Below, one piece after another: positions 61,601 through 64,000 of a DNA stretch of 64,000 nt. Position 1 is the stretch's first letter; each line of letters opens with the position of its first letter. Source of the DNA: Anas platyrhynchos. Lineage: Eukaryota; Chordata; Aves; Anseriformes; Anatidae. The notes under the pieces are model-generated. The model saw only the letters and a list, made by a program, of their open reading frames with translations. It did not search any database and was not told the DNA's origin. The position numbers were made by a program, and so were the translations under genes. The stretch spans positions 31,653,001-31,717,000 of the forward strand of contig NC_092591.1 in the NCBI RefSeq assembly GCF_047663525.1, read 5' to 3'.

Positions 61601-63824
61601 GTCCACCGAGCTGACGCTGAACGTCCTCTGCCAGTTGATGGAGTCCTCCAGCCAGCTCTGCGGCAGCTCTGCCGTCTCGTAGCTGTAGTCCGAGACCTCC
61701 TCCTCTTCCTCCTCCTCCTGGCCCTTTCCCTCCTGCTGGGATGCTGTCAGCTCCGACATCTTCAGAAAGGATGTCACCCTCGTCCCCACCTCAGAGGAGT
61801 TGTAATCGGTGGTGGCAGCCACCCTGCCCGGGGCAGCAGTTGTGTCCTCGTGGGTCTCCCGGCTGAAGATCCCCTCGGCCCCCAGTTCTTCCCATTTGTT
61901 CACCCGCTCCCACCTCCTGCTTCCCATCCACGTGCTCTTCCTCCTGGCCGCGTCTCTTTCTTTGGAGATGTTGCTCAAGAGCCAAGGGGTCCGGTGGCCG
62001 GGGACGGCTCGGAGCTTGCTGGAGGTGATGGGATGCCTCTGAGGGGTCCTGGAGCGAAGGTGCACTTTCTTCAGAGGCTTTGGGTACAGGAAGATGCTGG
62101 GGAAGGCAGGCTCCTGGGCAGGGGTTTTGCGCTTGCCCATCTGCAGCCTGGTCACGTACACCTTCTCCTGGGTTTTCTGTTTTTTTTTGTCCTTCTTGGG
62201 CGCCACAGGCTTGTTGGGACCTGGTGTTTTGGCTCTGCCACCAAAGATGGGAACAGAGAAGTGGGGTTGGAGGCTCAGGGTCCCAGCATGCTTGGAGGAT
62301 GCCAGCAGCCCTAGTTCATCTTCCTTGCCCTCGCTGGGCTCCTGGGGTAGCCACTGGAGCATCCTCCCGTTGACTCGCTCCTGCATGGGTCCTGTAGCCC
62401 CATAGCCATGGGGACCCTCAGGGGTGGCTGCAGGGCTGGGGGTAGCCAGGGGCACGCTCCACCTTCCCATGCCCGCCTCATCCTGCACCTGGTCCTGCTT
62501 GTGGCGAAAGCTGTAGTACTCCAGCTCGTCCCCATAATCCCTGGTGATCGGCAGGATCTCCTTCTTTTTGGCTCTGGTTACCAGCTCAAGGTTTTTCTTG
62601 GCTTCAGGAGGTGGGTCGGTAGGCTCAGGGCTGTCTGCTCCATCCTCCTCCTCCTCATCGTCCTCAAGAAAATCTAGGGAGCAAAGCCAGAGGTAAATAC
62701 CCGGAGGGTTCAGGCCATTCTGCAGCACGATGGCTCAAGACAAGCAGGCAAAGCTTGTCTCCCTAAGGAGGATAAACCTGAAAACTGCCCCGAGGTGAGG
62801 GAGACTGAGGTGGCAGGTGCTGAGTGATGCACGCCAAGAACAGGGGTGAGAGACTCTGCTAATTAACCCCTCCAAACCTCGGCTAATTAACCCCTCCGAA
62901 TCCTGGCACTACTCCCATTTCACCTGGGAACAAACCGAGCCTGCACCAAGAGCAAGGCAGGCTCTGAAAAAAAATGGGTTCCCCCCAAGAATCCCTGCCT
63001 GCACAGGCATCCACAAAGTCCACACCGTGCCCAGCTCAGAGAGACCAAGCCAATGCTGAATCAAGCCCGGGTGACGCTAATAACAGCTCGATTGGAGAGG
63101 AGAGGCAGAGCAATTGGGCAATTAAATAGTGGGCTTGCAGGACAAGAGAGGGAAAAACCACGCCGGTCTCCTCTTACAGATGCTGCAGGCACAGCTGCTG
63201 TCAGCCGGGGAGATGCAGCTTCAAAAAGCAGGGAGGGTGAAGTCCTGAGCCCCCAGCAGCAGCACATCACCGGAGGCATCCCGATACGCTGCCTCTCGCA
63301 GCGGGTGGGCTGGTGGGTCAGGATGCCAGGTCCTCAGCCCCGTGCCAAGCTGCTGAGAGATGCCCGAAAGCTGCCAGCGGGCGGGCATGACTCACTGTCT
63401 GGGCTGAGGAAGAGAAACGCTCGCTGGCGTGGGTCCTCCTCTTCCTCATCCATCTTCATGTACTTATAAAAACCAAACCTGGGAGACGGAGATGAAAGAT
63501 GAGGTCCTGCAGATAAGGGAGGGGTGCTCGCGGGCGGGCGGGTGCGTGCTGCCTCGCACACACACACATGGGTGCATGGGGGAACGTCCCCAGCCACAGC
63601 CCAGCTCCGGGATGGGAGCTGGGACCCCAAACCCAGCCCAGGAGCCCACGAGATGGGGCAGGAGCCAGTCTGGAGGTGGCTTTTTGCTGGGGACAGGGTT
63701 TGGGGTCACGGCCCAACACTTACTTCTCCAGGTAGAGCGGGGACTCCCGATAGAAGCACTTGTTCTCGGTCTCCATGTGAGTGAGGCGCGTGAAGTCGTT
63801 GGGGTACACGAAGGAGAGGTAGAC
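58693..63824 (-). CDS. B4GALNT4: Beta-1,4-N-acetylgalactosaminyltransferase 4, 3' nine coding exons (partial; 5' end right of window)
   Basis: Exons in transcript order: 63824-63724, 63478-63396, 62673-61473, 60691-60384, 60086-59933, 59782-59710, 59621-59468, 59156-59030, 58807-58693; total 2316 nt, 771 codons plus TAG. Human B4GALNT4 has about 1039 aa, so roughly 270 N-terminal residues, including the membrane anchor and most of the PA14 lectin-like domain, are missing. The visible protein starts [20 protein letters not shown]. The large exon encodes an acidic, basic and Pro-rich disordered region ending with [20 protein letters not shown]. The catalytic domain follows: [49 protein letters not shown] (DXD-like), [20 protein letters not shown] and [11 protein letters not shown]; it ends [12 protein letters not shown]. 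The enzyme is a type II Golgi protein that makes the LacdiNAc unit (GalNAc beta1-4 GlcNAc) on N- and O-glycans; function by homology. Confidence 0.95.
60780..61380 (+). mobile_element. CR1 LINE with reverse-transcriptase remnant, in a B4GALNT4 intron
   Basis: Oriented plus, antisense to B4GALNT4, inside the intron 60692-61472. The 5' part translates, in one frame, to a CR1 reverse transcriptase segment ([20 protein letters not shown], then RLDRWAVRW), corresponding to the FDxVSHNxLLxKL block of non-LTR reverse transcriptases. A 3' untranslated region follows with TGGAACAACCTGCCCAGGAA and, at its end, GATGATCTTCCAAGGTCCCT-TCCAACC. A T-run of about 28 bases (61,169-61,197) interrupts it. The element is truncated and carries stops, so it is inactive. 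Confidence 0.85.
62858..62905. repeat. 24-bp tandem duplication in a B4GALNT4 intron
   Basis: GCTAATTAACCCCTCC is followed by AAACCTCG in the first copy and GAATCCTG in the second. Two adjacent copies differ at few positions. It lies in the intron between 62674 and 63395. Confidence 0.75.
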
Positions 63825-64000
63825 CTGGGGAGCCGAGCACACGGCCGTCACCCCTGCGCAGGGTGGGCTCACTCTGAGGACGTGGGGGACGGGTGGGGGG
63901 CACCCCAACAGCCAGGAGACCTCAGCTCCAGCCCAGCACCACAAACACACCGTGGGGTGCTCATTTTGGATCCCCTCGGGTCAAGAGGGGGAAGCTCAGC

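Noticed and set aside
1-64000. CRISPR arrays, operons, prokaryotic mobile elements, tRNA or rRNA genes
   Set aside because: Nothing of this kind was seen; the window is intron-rich vertebrate DNA. A tRNAscan or Infernal run would be needed to exclude small RNA genes fully.

Overview
This window is nuclear DNA from a vertebrate, most probably a bird. Genes are split into many short exons with GT-AG junctions. Interspersed repeats are truncated copies of the CR1 LINE family typical of birds and other sauropsids, introns are short, and the right two-thirds is GC-rich. The gene order PTDSS2 - ANO9 - SIGIRR - PKP3 - B4GALNT4 is that of human 11p15.5, read in the opposite direction. I cannot name the species from sequence alone.

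Layout. (1) 1-12,650, minus strand: 5' part of PTDSS2; coding exons 1 and 2 are present with long AT-rich introns, and exons 3 onward lie left of the window. (2) 12.7-19.3 kb: interval between the divergent PTDSS2 and ANO9 genes, with CR1 scraps. (3) 19.3-36.5 kb, plus strand: ANO9, reconstructed as 24 coding exons (764 codons plus stop); the tiny first exon is inferred. (4) 36.5-42.6 kb: intergenic, with a minus-oriented CR1 copy, a CpG-rich promoter-like segment at about 39.15 kb carrying an SBS/ZNF143-like motif and an RFX X-box, and a possible unrecognised minus-strand terminal exon. (5) 42.6-45.9 kb, plus strand: SIGIRR, complete, 9 coding exons, 415 aa. (6) 46.06-53.6 kb, minus strand: PKP3, complete, 13 coding exons, 826 aa, tail to tail with SIGIRR. 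(7) 53.6-57.8 kb: intergenic. (8) 57.8-64 kb, minus strand: 3' part of B4GALNT4, the last 9 coding exons (771 codons plus stop); the 5' end lies right of the window.

All exon chains were assembled by hand from splice consensus, reading-frame phase and remembered family similarity. Every internal exon joins in phase and the total lengths are close to the human proteins, which is the main support. The genes do not form a pathway: they are a lipid-synthesis enzyme (PTDSS2), a TMEM16 membrane protein (ANO9), a negative regulator of IL-1R/TLR signalling (SIGIRR), a desmosomal armadillo protein (PKP3) and a Golgi glycosyltransferase (B4GALNT4), kept together by ancient synteny. I found no clearly new multi-gene system. 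The items most worth a second look are the composite promoter at 39.15 kb, the unexplained coding-like exon at 39.77-39.88 kb and a 224-codon open frame inside PTDSS2 intron 1.
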